64,000 nucleotides of DNA from NCBI RefSeq assembly GCF_958295425.1, contig NC_081144.1, forward strand, positions 28,484,327-28,548,326. The letters are read 5' to 3'. A program made the translations under genes and the position numbers. Source of the stretch: Solea solea. Its lineage: Eukaryota; Chordata; Actinopteri; Pleuronectiformes; Soleidae. The notes below the pieces were generated by a model. It saw nothing but the letters and a program-made list of their open reading frames with translations. It ran no database searches and was not told the DNA's origin. Positions 10,078 through 23,834 of the stretch are shown piece after piece (position 1 is the first letter of the stretch; each line of letters starts with the position of its first letter).

Positions 10078-11019
10078 GTAATACACAAAGAAAACAGGCT
10101 TGTGCATCAAATTATTGCATCACATCTACATTAATATCTAATAATATTACACCTGGCATACTCCAGCCCTGGGAGTGAAACTTTTGGTCTGGCCTTGTTT
10201 TAGTGTTAAGGAAAATTCAGGTTCAACTTTATCAATTTATTAATTTTTGAGCAAGAGTCCAGGATACCGGGCTATTGCCCAGCTTAATCCCTTCTGTGCA
10301 TCTTCCTCTGATATTTTCAAGCCTCAACTTGCCAGCTCCATGTTTATTTTTATTATATCAGAAAGTATGAGTGTGTGGATGAGCTAACTCATGCTTTTGA
10401 AGCATGATGATGGTCGCCACAGCGGTCGTCTTCCAGATAGAGATTAGATAGAAAATAAAAACTCCAAACTCAAGGAATAAACACTTGACTTTTGCGAGAA
10501 CAGGTGAACGTCACATAGTGTACCCTGAGACATTATTGCTCTGGACCATAATCAAGTGGACTGATAAGAGCTTACCGGCATCTTGTGAAATGTGCCAGTA
10601 CACAAATAAAAGTGCCGTTTCTGTGTACTGGACAGTACCGGGCCACTTCTAGTTAATAATTGTACTGTAGTGACAGTGATGGTATTTTATGTACACTTAA
10701 TGTCTCTTATGTGATGTTATTCTTTAACAAACAAGTGCACAATAAAAATTCACTGGGAATTCTAAACAGCACATTGCAATTTATTCAATTATTATCGGAG
10801 TATTGATCAGTAATACAGTGAAAATGAGAGGAAATGTTTAAGGTGTGCGCCCCTAAATGTTCTGCTTGCTCTCCTAAAACATTCAGTTATAGGGGGGGCT
10901 ACTGTGCTCCTAGTAAAAAGTTAGTCTGGTGCCCTGCATACATTGTTCTAAAGGGTTTATGGTCTTAGTTCCTCTTCAGTAGAGCTGCATGTCCACAATG
11001 TAAATTTAATTTGACATTT
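10078..11019. other. Low-copy non-coding sequence, no gene seen
   Basis: No continuation of the Niban reading frame, no satellite monomer and no clear transposon terminus was found. A short G run occurs at 10892-10898. Confidence 0.5.
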
Positions 11020-11060
11020 AAATGCAGAGCTGTCAGTGTGTGATTGACAGCTCTGCATTT
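11020..11060. repeat. Perfect 16-bp inverted repeat (hairpin, 9-nt loop)
   Basis: AAATGCAGAGCTGTCA at 11020-11035 is exactly complementary to TGACAGCTCTGCATTT at 11045-11060, with GTGTGTGAT between. The arms do not extend further. It could be a collapsed MITE remnant, a cruciform-forming site or a small hairpin RNA source. No target-site duplication is evident. Confidence 0.85.
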
Positions 11061-11851
11061 CATGTTTGCAAAGTTGCAGTTATAGGTGGATTTGTAGTGG
11101 ACAAGCTATCAGTATCCATCCCTTCTCTTATAACTATGGTTGTTTCTGGTTTCAAAAACTAACATGGTGTTGCCCAAAATACTAAACTCCTACATTTAAA
11201 CAGGGGAGTCTAGTGGCAACCCAAATAGTTGACACATCCCAACCTTATGAGAACCTGCCTCTCAAAATGGGTTATGGATTCATATTTTATCTCTGACAAA
11301 TGGAATGTGAACTATGATGAGGAAGGCATGACAATATTATAGCTATATCATGACATGAGACAAGATATGATCTTAGAATTTTGATAATGTCATATCGTGA
11401 TCGGGTATTTGTGATGAATTTTCCTGGTTTGAGAATTCTGGAGAAAATCAAGCTCAAAAGTCAAGATTTTGACAATTATTTTGCAACAATTTGTGACTTT
11501 GCACTGCCCTCTAGTGGCCTAATATGATTTCACATGAAATATGTCACCTGCTTTGCATGCTACAGCTCCTTATTTTTCCAGTGATCCCCTATATGTCCAT
11601 ATCTACTTTGGACTATAGGAGAAAGTCCATCTCAAATATGAATGCTGACTGAATTCTATTGCAACCATTCCTGAATTTGCACTTCTCCCTACTGGCCGAA
11701 ACGTGCATTTTTTTTAAGGTGGAATCGAAACTTAATGAAAATCGGAAGCGAATGCTGAAGGTGGCCCTACAGCATCATCATGTCATTGTTCCCAATAGAA
11801 TGAGTGCGCGAGTTTTTGTTTTGTTATGTTAATATAATGTCAATGTATTAA
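11061..11851. other. Low-copy non-coding sequence with dispersed-repeat flavour
   Basis: Two phrases, CTGCCCTCTAGTGGCC near 11507 and CTCCCTACTGGCCG near 11684, resemble wording that recurs in vertebrate dispersed repeats. I cannot define element boundaries. No coding region is supported. Confidence 0.4.
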
Positions 11852-11945
11852 TGATATAAATATAATGATGGTGATGATAACAATAATAATATTAACAGCG
11901 ATAATAATAATAATATTAATAATAATGATATGATTACAACAATAA
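11852..11945 (+). repeat. AT-rich (AAT/ATA)n microsatellite
   Basis: Imperfect AATAAT and ATATTA runs cover about 90 bp. The two overlapping minus-strand frames here give Ile/Leu/Val-rich low-complexity peptides and are not genes. Confidence 0.85.
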
Positions 11946-13979
11946 TGTGTGCTGTGAAAGCAACATTTGTTGAAAAAAACATTGTAGAAATATTTTTTTG
12001 AAGTTTGATTATGACAAATAACCATACAGTTAACTGAACAAATGAAATGTACATCTTATAAGATATACTTCTGTACTCTCAGTGTTTGATTTTGCAATGA
12101 TTTCACGGATGTGTTTTTCTATTGGTTTCTGTTTGTAAGCGCATTCTGCTGAGATATGGCTGTTTCCGGATTTTTTTTAATTTTTCTGCTGTCCCATAAT
12201 ATTAACCTCACAAATGAAGTTCACATCTTAAAAGATTTAGTTCTGTACACTCAGTGTTTGATTTTGCAATGGTTTCATTGTTGGGATGTGTTTTTCTACA
12301 AGTGTCTGTTTGTGTGCGCATTCAGCTGAGATAAGGCTGTTTCCGGATTTTTTTAATTTTTCTGCTGTCCCATAACATAAACCTCACAAATGAAGTTAAC
12401 ATCTTAAAAGATTTAGTTCTGTACACTCACTGTTTGATTTTGCAATGATTTCACTGTTTGGATGTGTTTTTCTATTGGTGTCTGTTTGTGTGCGCATTCA
12501 GCTGAGATAAGGCTGTTTCCGGATTTTTTTCATTTTTCTGCTGTCCCATAACATAAACCTCACAAATGAACTTAACATCTTATAAGATATACTTCTTTAC
12601 CCTCAGTGTTTGATTTTTCAATGATTTCACTGTTTGGATGTGTTTTTCTATTGAAGTCTGTTTGTGTGCGCATTCAGCTGAGATAAGGCTGTTTCCGGAT
12701 TTTTTTAATTTTTCTTCTGTCCCATAACATAAACCTCACAAATGAAGTTAACATCTTAAAATATTTAGTTCTGTACCCTCAGTGTTTGATTTTGCAATGG
12801 TTTCACTGTTGGGATGTGTTTTTCTACAAGTGTCTGTTTGTGTGCGCATTCAGCTGAGATAAGGCTGTTTACGGATTTTTTTAATTTTTCTGCTGTCCCA
12901 TAACATAAACCTCACAAATGAAGTTAACATCTTAAAAGATTTAGTTCTGTACACTCACTGTTTGATTTTGCACTGATTTCACTGTTTGGATGTGTTTTTC
13001 TATTGGTGTCTGTTTGTGTGCGCATACAGCTGAGATAAGGCTGTTTTCGGATTTTTTTCATTTTTCTACTTTCCCATAATATAAACCTAACAAATGAACT
13101 TAACATCTTATAAGATATACTTCTTTACCCTCAGTGTTTAATTTTGCAAAGATTTCACTGTTTGGATGTGTTTTTCTATTGGTGTCTGTTTGTGTGCGCA
13201 TTCAGCTGAGATAAGGCTGTTTACGGATTTTTTTAATTTTTCTGCTGTCCCATAACATAAACCTCACAAATGAAGTTAACATCTTAAAAGATTTAGTTCT
13301 GTACCCTCAGTGTTTGATTTTGCAATGATTTCACTGTTGGGATGTGTTTTTCTACAAGTGTCTGTTTGTGTGCGCATTCAGCTGAGATAAGGCTGTTTAC
13401 GGATTATTTTCATTTTTCTGCTGTCCCATAACATAAACCTCACAAATGAACTTAACATCTTAAAAGATTTAGTTCTGTACACTCACTGTTTGATTTTGCA
13501 ATGATTTCACTGTTTGGATGTGTTTTTCTATTGGTGTCTGTTTGTGTGCGCATTCAGCTGAGATAAGGCTGTTTCCGGATTTTTTTAATTTTTCTGCTGT
13601 CCCATAACATAAACCTCACAAATGAAGTTAACATCTTAAAAGATTTAGTTCTGTACCCTCACTGTTTGATTTTGCAATGATTTCACTGTTGGGATGTGTT
13701 TTTCTACAATTGTCTGTTTGTGTGCGCATTCAGCTGAGATAAGGCTGTTTCCGGATTTTTTTAATTTGTCTGCTGTCCCATAACATAAACCTCACAAATG
13801 AAGTTAACATCTTAAAAGATTTAGTTCTGTACCCTCAGTGTTTGATTTTGCAATGGTTTCACTGTTGGGATGTTTTTTTCTACAAGTGTCTGTTTGTGTG
13901 CGCATTCAGCTGAGATAAGGCTGTTTACTGATTTTTTTAATTTTTCTGCTGTCCCATAACATAAACCTCACAAATGAAG

Positions 13980-16089
13980 TTAACATCTTAAAAGATTTAG
14001 TTCTGTACACTCACTGTTTGATTTTGCATTGATTTCACTGTTTGGATGTGTTTTTCTATTGGTGTCTGTTTTTGTGCGCATACAGCTGAGATAAGGCTGT
14101 TTTCGGATTTTTTTAATTTTTCTACTTTCCCATAATATAAACCTAACAAATGAACTTAACATCTTATAAGATATACTTCTTTACCCTCAGTGTTTAATTT
14201 TGCAAAGATTTCACTGTTTGGATGTGTTTTTCTAAAAGTGTCTGTTTGTGTGCGCATTCAGCTGAGATAAGGCTGTTTCCGGATTTTTTTCATTTTTCTG
14301 CTGTCCCATAACATAAACCTCACAAATGAAGTTAACATCTTAAAAGATTTAGTTCTGTACCCTCAGTGTTTGATTTTGCAATGATTTCACTGTTGGGATG
14401 TGTTTTTCTACAAGTGTCTGTGTGTGTGCGCATTCAGATGAGATAAGGCTGTTTACGGATTATTTTCATTTTTCTGCTGTCCCATAACATAAACCTCACA
14501 AATGAACTTAACATCTTATAAGATATACTTCTTTACCCTCAGTGTTTGATTTTGCAATGATTTCACTGTTTGGATGTGTTTTTCTATTGAAGTCTGTTTG
14601 TGTGCGCATTCAGCTGAGATAAGGCTGTTTCCGGATTTTTTTAATTTTTCTTCTGTCCCATAACATAAACCTCACAAATGAAGTTAACATCTTAAAAGAT
14701 TTAGTTCTGTGCCCTCAGTGTTTGATTTTGCAATGGTTTCACTGTTGGGATGTGTTTTTCTACAAGTGTCTGTTTGTGTGCGCATTCAGCTGAGATAAGT
14801 CTGTTTACGGATTTTTTTAATTTTTCTGCTGTCCCATAACATAAACCTCACAAATGAACTTAACATCTTATAAGATATACTTCTGTACCCTCAGTGTTTG
14901 ATTTTGCAATGATTTCACTGTTTGGATGTGTTTTTCTACAAGTGTCTGTTTGTGTGCGCATTCAGCTGAGATAAGGCTGTTTACGGATTTTTTTAATTTT
15001 TCTGCTGTCCCATAACATAAACCTCACAAATGAAGTTAACATCTTAAAAGATTTAGTTCTGTACACTCACTGTTTGATTTTGCATTGATTTCACTGTTTG
15101 GATGTGTTTTTCTATTGGTGTCTGTTTGTGTGCGCATACAGCTGAGATAAGGCTATTTCGGATTTTTTTCATTTTTCTACTTTCCCATAATATAAACCTA
15201 ACAAATGAACTTAACATCTTATAAGATATACTTCTTTACCCTCAGTGTTTAATTTTGCAAAGATTTCACTGTTTGGATGTGTTTTTCTATTGGTGTATGT
15301 TTGTGTGCGCATACAGCTGAGATAAGGCTGTTTTCGGATTTTTTTCATTTTTCTACTTTCCCATAATATAAACCTAACAAATGAACTTAACATCTTATAA
15401 GATTTACTTCTTTACCCTCAGTGTTTAATTTTGCAAAGATTTCACTGTTTGGATGTGTTTCTCTATTGAAGTCTGTTTGTCTGCGCATTCAGCTGAGATA
15501 AGGCTGTTTCCGGATTTTTTTAATTTTTCTGCTGTCCCATAACATAAACCTCACAAATGAAGTTAGCATCTTAAAATATTTAGTTCTGTACCCTCAGTGT
15601 TTGATTTTGCAATGATTTCACTGTTTGGATGTGTTTTTCTATTGGTGTCTGTTTGTGTGCGCATTCAGCTGAGATAAGGCTGTTTCCGGATTTTTTTAAT
15701 TTTCTGCTGTCCCATAACATAAACCTCACAAATGAAGTTAACATCTTAAAAGATTTAGTTCTGTACCCTCACTGTTTGATTTTGCAATGATTTCACTGTT
15801 GGGATGTGTTTTTCTACAAGTGTCTGTTTGTGTGCGCATTCAGCTGAGATAAGGCTGTTTCCGGATTTTTTTAATTTGTCTGCTGTCCCATAACATAAAC
15901 CTCACAAATGAAGTTAACATCTTAAAAGATTTAGTTCTGTACCCTCAGTGTTTGATTTTGCAATGGTTTCACTGTTGGGATGTTTTTTTCTACAAGTGTC
16001 TGTTTGTGTGCGCATTCAGCTGAGATAAGGCTGTTTACTGATTTTTTTAATTTTTCTGCTGTCCCATAACATAAACCTCACAAATGAAG
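13980..16089 (+). repeat. A' higher-order repeat, 12-mer, copy 1
   Basis: It starts at a variant monomer marked by GATTTTGCATTGATTTC, CATACAGCTGAG and CTACTTTCCCATAATATAAA. A second marker monomer with GGTGTATGTTTGTG lies 1231 bp later, at 15211. The first variant returns 2110 bp after the start. Confidence 0.85.
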
Positions 16090-18202
16090 TTAACATCTTA
16101 AAAGATTTAGTTCTGTACACTCACTGTTTGATTTTGCATTGATTTCACTGTTTGGATGTGTTTTTCTATTGGTGTCTGTTTTTGTGCGCATACAGCTGAG
16201 ATAAGGCTGTTTTCGGATTTTTTTAATTTTTCTACTTTCCCATAATATAAACCTAACAAATGAACTTAACATCTTATAAGATATACTTCTTTACCCTCAG
16301 TGTTTAATTTTGCAAAGATTTCACTGTTTGGATGTGTTTTTCTAAAAGTGTCTGTTTGTGTGCGCATTCAGCTGAGATAAGGCTGTTTCCGGATTTTTTT
16401 CATTTTTCTGCTGTCCCATAACATAAACCTCACAAATGAAGTTAACATCTTAAAAGATTTAGTTCTGTACCCTCAGTGTTTGATTTTGCAATGATTTCAC
16501 TGTTGGGATGTGTTTTTCTACAAGTGTCTGTTTGTGTGCGCATTCAGCTGAGATAAGGCTGTTTACGGATTATTTTCATTTTTCTGCTGTCCCATAACAT
16601 AAACCTCACAAATGAACTTAACATCTTATAAGATATACTTCTTTACCCTCAGTGTTTGATTTTGCAATGATTTCACTGTTTGGATGTGTTTTTCTATTGA
16701 AGTCTGTTTGTGTGCGCATTCAGCTGAGATAAGGCTGTTTTGCGGATTTTTTTAATTTTTCTTCTGTCCCATAACATAAACCTCACAAATGAAGTTAACA
16801 TCTTAAAATATTTAGTTCTGTACCCTCAGTGTTTGATTTTGCAATGGTTTCATTGTTGGGATGTGTTTTTCTACAAGTGTCTGTTTGTGTGCGCATTCAG
16901 CTGAGATAAGGCTGTTTACGGATTTTTTTAATTTTTCTGCTGTCCCATAACATAAACCTCACAAATGAAGTTAACATCTTAAAAGATTTAGTTCTGTACC
17001 CTCAGTGTTTGATTTTGCAATGATTTCACTGTTGGGATGTGTTTTTCTACAAGTGTCTGTTTGTGTGCGCATTCAGCTGAGATAAGGCTGTTTACGGATT
17101 ATTTTCATTTTTCTGCTGTCCCATAACATAAACCTCACAAATGAACTTAACATCTTATAAGATATACTTCTGTACCCTTAGTGTTTGATTTTGCAATGAT
17201 TTCACTGTTGGGATGTGTTTTTCTACAAGTGTCTGTTTGTGTGCGCATTCAGCTGAGATAAGGCTGTTTACGGATTTTTTTAATTTTTCTGCTGTCCCAT
17301 AACATAAACCTCACAAATGAAGTTAACATCTTAAAAGATTTAGTTCTGTACACTCACTGTTTGATTTTGCAATGATTTCACTGTTTGGATGTGTTTTTCT
17401 ATTGGTGTCTGTTTGTGTGCGCATTCAGCTGAGATAAGGCTGTTTCCGGATTTTTTTAATTTTTCTGCTGTCCCATAACATAAACCTCACAAATGAAGTT
17501 AACATCTTAAAAGATTTAGTTCTGTACACTCACTGTTTGATTTTGCAATGATTTCACTGTTTGGATGTGTTTTTCTATTGGTGTCTGTTTGTGTGCGCAT
17601 TCAGCTGAGATAAGGCTGTTTACGGATTTTTTTAATTTTTCTGCTGTCCCATAACATAAACCTCACAAATGAAGTTAACATCTTAAAAGATTTAGTTCTG
17701 TACACTCACTGTTTGATTTTGCAATGATTTCACTGTTTGGATGTGTTTTTCTATTGGTGTCTGTTTGTGTGCGCATTCAGCTGAGATAAGGCTGTTTCCG
17801 GATTTTTTTAATTTTTCTGCTGTCCCATAACATAAACCTCACAAATGAAGTTAACATCTTAAAAGATTTAGTTCTGTACCCTCACTGTTTGATTTTGCAA
17901 TGATTTCACTGTTGGGATGTGTTTTTCTACAATTGTCTGTTTGTGTGCGCATTCAGCTGAGATAAGGCTGTTTCCGGATTTTTTTAATTTGTCTGCTGTC
18001 CCATAACATAAACCTCACAAATGAAGTTAACATCTTAAAAGATTTAGTTCTGTACCCTCAGTGTTTGATTTTGCAATGGTTTCACTGTTGGGATGTTTTT
18101 TTCTACAAGTGTCTGTTTGTGTGCGCATTCAGCTGAGATAAGGCTGTTTACTGATTTTTTTAATTTTTCTGCTGTCCCATAACATAAACCTCACAAATGA
18201 AG
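16090..18202 (+). repeat. A' higher-order repeat, 12-mer, variant type
   Basis: The same starting variant monomer opens a 2113-bp unit. It lacks the GGTGTATG marker monomer at the expected offset and instead has a TGTTTTGCGGATT insertion variant 651 bp in, at 16741. The same insertion recurs 651 bp after 23835, so a related unit starts there. Confidence 0.8.
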
Positions 18203-19610
18203 TTAACATCTTAAAAGATTTAGTTCTGTACACTCACTGTTTGATTTTGCATTGATTTCACTGTTTGGATGTGTTTTTCTATTGGTGTCTGTTTTTGTGC
18301 GCATACAGCTGAGATAAGGCTGTTTTCGGATTTTTTTAATTTTTCTACTTTCCCATAATATAAACCTAACAAATGAACTTAACATCTTATAAGATATACT
18401 TCTTTACCCTCAGTGTTTAATTTTGCAAAGATTTCACTGTTTGGATGTGTTTTTCTAAAAGTGTCTGTTTGTGTGCGCATTCAGCTGAGATAAGGCTGTT
18501 TCCGGATTTTTTTCATTTTTCTGCTGTCCCATAACATAAACCTCACAAATGAAGTTAACATCTTAAAAGATTTAGTTCTGTACCCTCAGTGTTTGATTTT
18601 GCAATGATTTCACTGTTGGGATGTGTTTTTCTACAAGTGTCTGTGTGTGTGCGCATTCAGATGAGATAAGGCTGTTTACGGATTATTTTCATTTTTCTGC
18701 TGTCCCATAACATAAACCTCACAAATGAACTTAACATCTTATAAGATATACTTCTTTACCCTCAGTGTTTGATTTTGCAATGATTTCACTGTTTGGATGT
18801 GTTTTTCTATTGAAGTCTGTTTGTGTGCGCATTCAGCTGAGATAAGGCTGTTTCCGGATTTTTTTAATTTTTCTTCTGTCCCATAACATAAACCTCACAA
18901 ATGAAGTTAACATCTTAAAATATTTAGTTCTGTACCCTCAGTGTTTGATTTTGCAATGGTTTCACTGTTGGGATGTGTTTTTCTACAAGTGTCTGTTTGT
19001 GTGCGCATTCAGCTGAGATAAGGCTGTTTACGGATTATTTTCATTTTTCTGCTGTCCCATAACATAAACCTCACAAATGAACTTAACATCTTATAAGATA
19101 TACTTCTGTACCCTCAGTGTTTGATTTTGCAATGATTTCACTGTTTGGATGTGTTTTTCTACAAGTGTCTGTTTGTGTGCGCATTCAGCTGAGATAAGGC
19201 TGTTTCCGGATTTTTTTAATTTTTCTGCTGTCCCATAACATAAACCTCACAAATGAAGTTAACATCTTAAAAGATTTAGTTCTGTACCCTCACTGTTTGA
19301 TTTTGCAATGATTTCACTGTTGGGATGTGTTTTTCTACAATTGTCTGTTTGTGTGCGCATTCAGCTGAGATAAGGCTGTTTCCGGATTTTTTTAATTTGT
19401 CTGCTGTCCCATAACATAAACCTCACAAATGAAGTTAACATCTTAAAAGATTTAGTTCTGTACCCTCAGTGTTTGATTTTGCAATGGTTTCACTGTTGGG
19501 ATGTTTTTTTCTACAAGTGTCTGTTTGTGTGCGCATTCAGCTGAGATAAGGCTGTTTACTGATTTTTTTAATTTTTCTGCTGTCCCATAACATAAACCTC
19601 ACAAATGAAG
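18203..19610 (+). repeat. A' higher-order repeat, contracted 8-mer
   Basis: The starting variant monomer recurs after 1408 bp, which is exactly eight monomers. The CATTCAGATGAG variant sits 451 bp into the unit, as in the units at 13980 and 19611. This is the pattern expected from unequal exchange removing four monomers from a 12-mer. Confidence 0.82.
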
Positions 19611-21722
19611 TTAACATCTTAAAAGATTTAGTTCTGTACACTCACTGTTTGATTTTGCATTGATTTCACTGTTTGGATGTGTTTTTCTATTGGTGTCTGT
19701 TTTTGTGCGCATACAGCTGAGATAAGGCTGTTTTCGGATTTTTTTAATTTTTCTACTTTCCCATAATATAAACCTAACAAATGAACTTAACATCTTATAA
19801 GATATACTTCTTTACCCTCAGTGTTTAATTTTGCAAAGATTTCACTGTTTGGATGTGTTTTTCTAAAAGTGTCTGTTTGTGTGCGCATTCAGCTGAGATA
19901 AGGCTGTTTCCGGATTTTTTTCATTTTTCTGCTGTCCCATAACATAAACCTCACAAATGAAGTTAACATCTTAAAAGATTTAGTTCTGTACCCTCAGTGT
20001 TTGATTTTGCAATGATTTCACTGTTGGGATGTGTTTTTCTACAAGTGTCTGTGTGTGTGCGCATTCAGATGAGATAAGGCTGTTTACGGATTATTTTCAT
20101 TTTTCTGCTGTCCCATAACATAAACCTCACAAATGAACTTAACATCTTATAAGATATACTTCTTTACCCTCAGTGTTTGATTTTGCAATGATTTCACTGT
20201 TTGGATGTGTTTTTCTATTGAAGTCTGTTTGTGTGCGCATTCAGCTGAGATAAGGCTGTTTCCGGATTTTTTTAATTTTTCTTCTGTCCCATAACATAAA
20301 CCTCACAAATGAAGTTAACATCTTAAAATATTTAGTTCTGTACCCTCAGTGTTTGATTTTGCAATGGTTTCACTGTTGGGATGTGTTTTTCTACAAGTGT
20401 CTGTTTGTGTGCGCATTCAGCTGAGATAAGGCTGTTTACGGATTATTTTCATTTTTCTGCTGTCCCATAACATAAACCTCACAAATGAACTTAACATCTT
20501 ATAAGATATACTTCTGTACCCTCAGTGTTTGATTTTGCAATGATTTCACTGTTTGGATGTGTTTTTCTACAAGTGTCTGTTTGTGTGCGCATTCAGCTGA
20601 GATAAGGCTGTTTACGGATTTTTTTAATTTTTCTGCTGTCCCATAACATAAACCTCACAAATGAAGTTAACATCTTAAAAGATTTAGTTCTGTACACTCA
20701 CTGTTTGATTTTGCATTGATTTCACTGTTTGGATGTGTTTTTCTATTGGTGTCTGTTTGTGTGCGCATACAGCTGAGATAAGGCTATTTCGGATTTTTTT
20801 CATTTTTCTACTTTCCCATAATATAAACCTAACAAATGAACTTAACATCTTATAAGATATACTTCTTTACCCTCAGTGTTTAATTTTGCAAAGATTTCAC
20901 TGTTTGGATGTGTTTTTCTATTGGTGTATGTTTGTGTGCGCATACAGCTGAGATAAGGCTGTTTTCGGATTTTTTTCATTTTTCTACTTTCCCATAATAT
21001 AAACCTAACAAATGAACTTAACATCTTATAAGATTTACTTCTTTACCCTCAGTGTTTAATTTTGCAAAGATTTCACTGTTTGGATGTGTTTCTCTATTGA
21101 AGTCTGTTTGTCTGCGCATTCAGCTGAGATAAGGCTGTTTCCGGATTTTTTTAATTTTTCTGCTGTCCCATAACATAAACCTCACAAATGAAGTTAGCAT
21201 CTTAAAATATTTAGTTCTGTACCCTCAGTGTTTGATTTTGCAATGATTTCACTGTTTGGATGTGTTTTTCTATTGGTGTCTGTTTGTGTGCGCATTCAGC
21301 TGAGATAAGGCTGTTTCCGGATTTTTTTAATTTTCTGCTGTCCCATAACATAAACCTCACAAATGAAGTTAACATCTTAAAAGATTTAGTTCTGTACCCT
21401 CACTGTTTGATTTTGCAATGATTTCACTGTTGGGATGTGTTTTTCTACAAGTGTCTGTTTGTGTGCGCATTCAGCTGAGATAAGGCTGTTTCCGGATTTT
21501 TTTAAAATTTGTCTGCTGTCCCATAACATAAACCTCACAAATGAAGTTAACATCTTAAAAGATTTAGTTCTGTACCCTCAGTGTTTGATTTTGCAACGGT
21601 TTGACTGTTGGGATGTTTTTTTCTACAAGTGTCTGTTTGTGTGCGCATTCAGCTGAGATAAGGCTGTTTACTGATTTTTTTAATTTTTCTGCTGTCCCAT
21701 AACATAAACCTCACAAATGAAG
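19611..21722 (+). repeat. A' higher-order repeat, 12-mer, near-identical pair member 1
   Basis: The unit is 2112 bp, exactly 12 monomers, with the GGTGTATG marker monomer at offset 1231 (20842). It contains the private variants TTTTTTTAAAATTTGTCTGC (near 21497) and CAACGGTTTGACTG (near 21595), which also occur in the next unit. Confidence 0.88.
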
Positions 21723-23834
21723 TTAACATCTTAAAAGATTTAGTTCTGTACACTCACTGTTTGATTTTGCATTGATTTCACTGTTTGGATGTGTTTTTCT
21801 ATTGGTGTCTGTTTTTGTGCGCATACAGCTGAGATAAGGCTGTTTTCGGATTTTTTTAATTTTTCTACTTTCCCATAATATAAACCTAACAAATGAACTT
21901 AACATCTTATAAGATATACTTCTTTACCCTCAGTGTTTAATTTTGCAAAGATTTCACTGTTTGGATGTGTTTTTCTAAAAGTGTCTGTTTGTGTGCGCAT
22001 TCAGCTGAGATAAGGCTGTTTCCGGATTTTTTTCATTTTTCTGCTGTCCCATAACATAAACCTCACAAATGAAGTTAACATCTTAAAAGATTTAGTTCTG
22101 TACCCTCAGTGTTTGATTTTGCAATGATTTCACTGTTGGGATGTGTTTTTCTACAAGTGTCTGTTTGTGTGCGCATTCAGCTGAGATAAGGCTGTTTACG
22201 GATTATTTTCATTTTTCTGCTGTCCCATAACATAAACCTCACAAATGAACTTAACATCTTATAAGATATACTTCTTTACCCTCAGTGTTTGATTTTGCAA
22301 TGATTTCACTGTTTGGATGTGTTTTTCTATTGAAGTCTGTTTGTGTGCGCATTCAGCTGAGATAAGGCTGTTTCCGGATTTTTTTAATTTTTCTTCTGTC
22401 CCATAACATAAACCTCACAAATGAAGTTAACATCTTAAAATATTTAGTTCTGTACCCTCAGTGTTTGATTTTGCAATGGTTTCACTGTTGGGATGTGTTT
22501 TTCTACAAGTGTCTGTTTGTGTGCGCATTCAGCTGAGATAAGGCTGTTTACGGATTATTTTCATTTTTCTGCTGTCCCATAACATAAACCTCACAAATGA
22601 ACTTAACATCTTATAAGATATACTTCTGTACCCTCAGTGTTTGATTTTGCAATGATTTCACTGTTTGGATGTGTTTTTCTACAAGTGTCTGTTTGTGTGC
22701 GCATTCAGCTGAGATAAGGCTGTTTACGGATTTTTTTAATTTTTCTGCTGTCCCATAACATAAACCTCACAAATGAAGTTAACATCTTAAAAGATTTAGT
22801 TCTGTACACTCACTGTTTGATTTTGCATTGATTTCACTGTTTGGATGTGTTTTTCTATTGGTGTCTGTTTGTGTGCGCATACAGCTGAGATAAGGCTATT
22901 TCGGATTTTTTTCATTTTTCTACTTTCCCATAATATAAACCTAACAAATGAACTTAACATCTTATAAGATATACTTCTTTACCCTCAGTGTTTAATTTTG
23001 CAAAGATTTCACTGTTTGGATGTGTTTTTCTATTGGTGTATGTTTGTGTGCGCATACAGCTGAGATAAGGCTGTTTTCGGATTTTTTTCATTTTTCTACT
23101 TTCCCATAATATAAACCTAACAAATGAACTTAACATCTTATAAGATTTACTTCTTTACCCTCAGTGTTTAATTTTGCAAAGATTTCACTGTTTGGATGTG
23201 TTTCTCTATTGAAGTCTGTTTGTCTGCGCATTCAGCTGAGATAAGGCTGTTTCCGGATTTTTTTAATTTTTCTGCTGTCCCATAACATAAACCTCACAAA
23301 TGAAGTTAGCATCTTAAAATATTTAGTTCTGTACCCTCAGTGTTTGATTTTGCAATGATTTCACTGTTTGGATGTGTTTTTCTATTGGTGTCTGTTTGTG
23401 TGCGCATTCAGCTGAGATAAGGCTGTTTCCGGATTTTTTTAATTTTCTGCTGTCCCATAACATAAACCTCACAAATGAAGTTAACATCTTAAAAGATTTA
23501 GTTCTGTACCCTCACTGTTTGATTTTGCAATGATTTCACTGTTGGGATGTGTTTTTCTACAAGTGTCTGTTTGTGTGCGCATTCAGCTGAGATAAGGCTG
23601 TTTCCGGATTTTTTTAAAATTTGTCTGCTGTCCCATAACATAAACCTCACAAATGAAGTTAACATCTTAAAAGATTTAGTTCTGTACCCTCAGTGTTTGA
23701 TTTTGCAACGGTTTGACTGTTGGGATGTTTTTTTCTACAAGTGTCTGTTTGTGTGCGCATTCAGCTGAGATAAGGCTGTTTACTGATTTTTTTAATTTTT
23801 CTGCTGTCCCATAACATAAACCTCACAAATGAAG
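21723..23834 (+). repeat. A' higher-order repeat, 12-mer, near-identical pair member 2
   Basis: The unit is 2112 bp, with the marker monomer at 22954 and the same private variants exactly 2112 bp downstream of the previous copy. One visible difference is CATTCAGCTGAG at offset about 451, where the preceding copy has CATTCAGATGAG. Confidence 0.88.

Noticed and set aside
21435..23768. Two identical 73-residue plus-strand frames (MCFSTSVCLCAHSAE...) as secreted Cys-rich peptides
   Set aside because: They are 2112 bp apart in duplicated satellite units and exist only because of an AAA insertion that shifts the frame between monomers.
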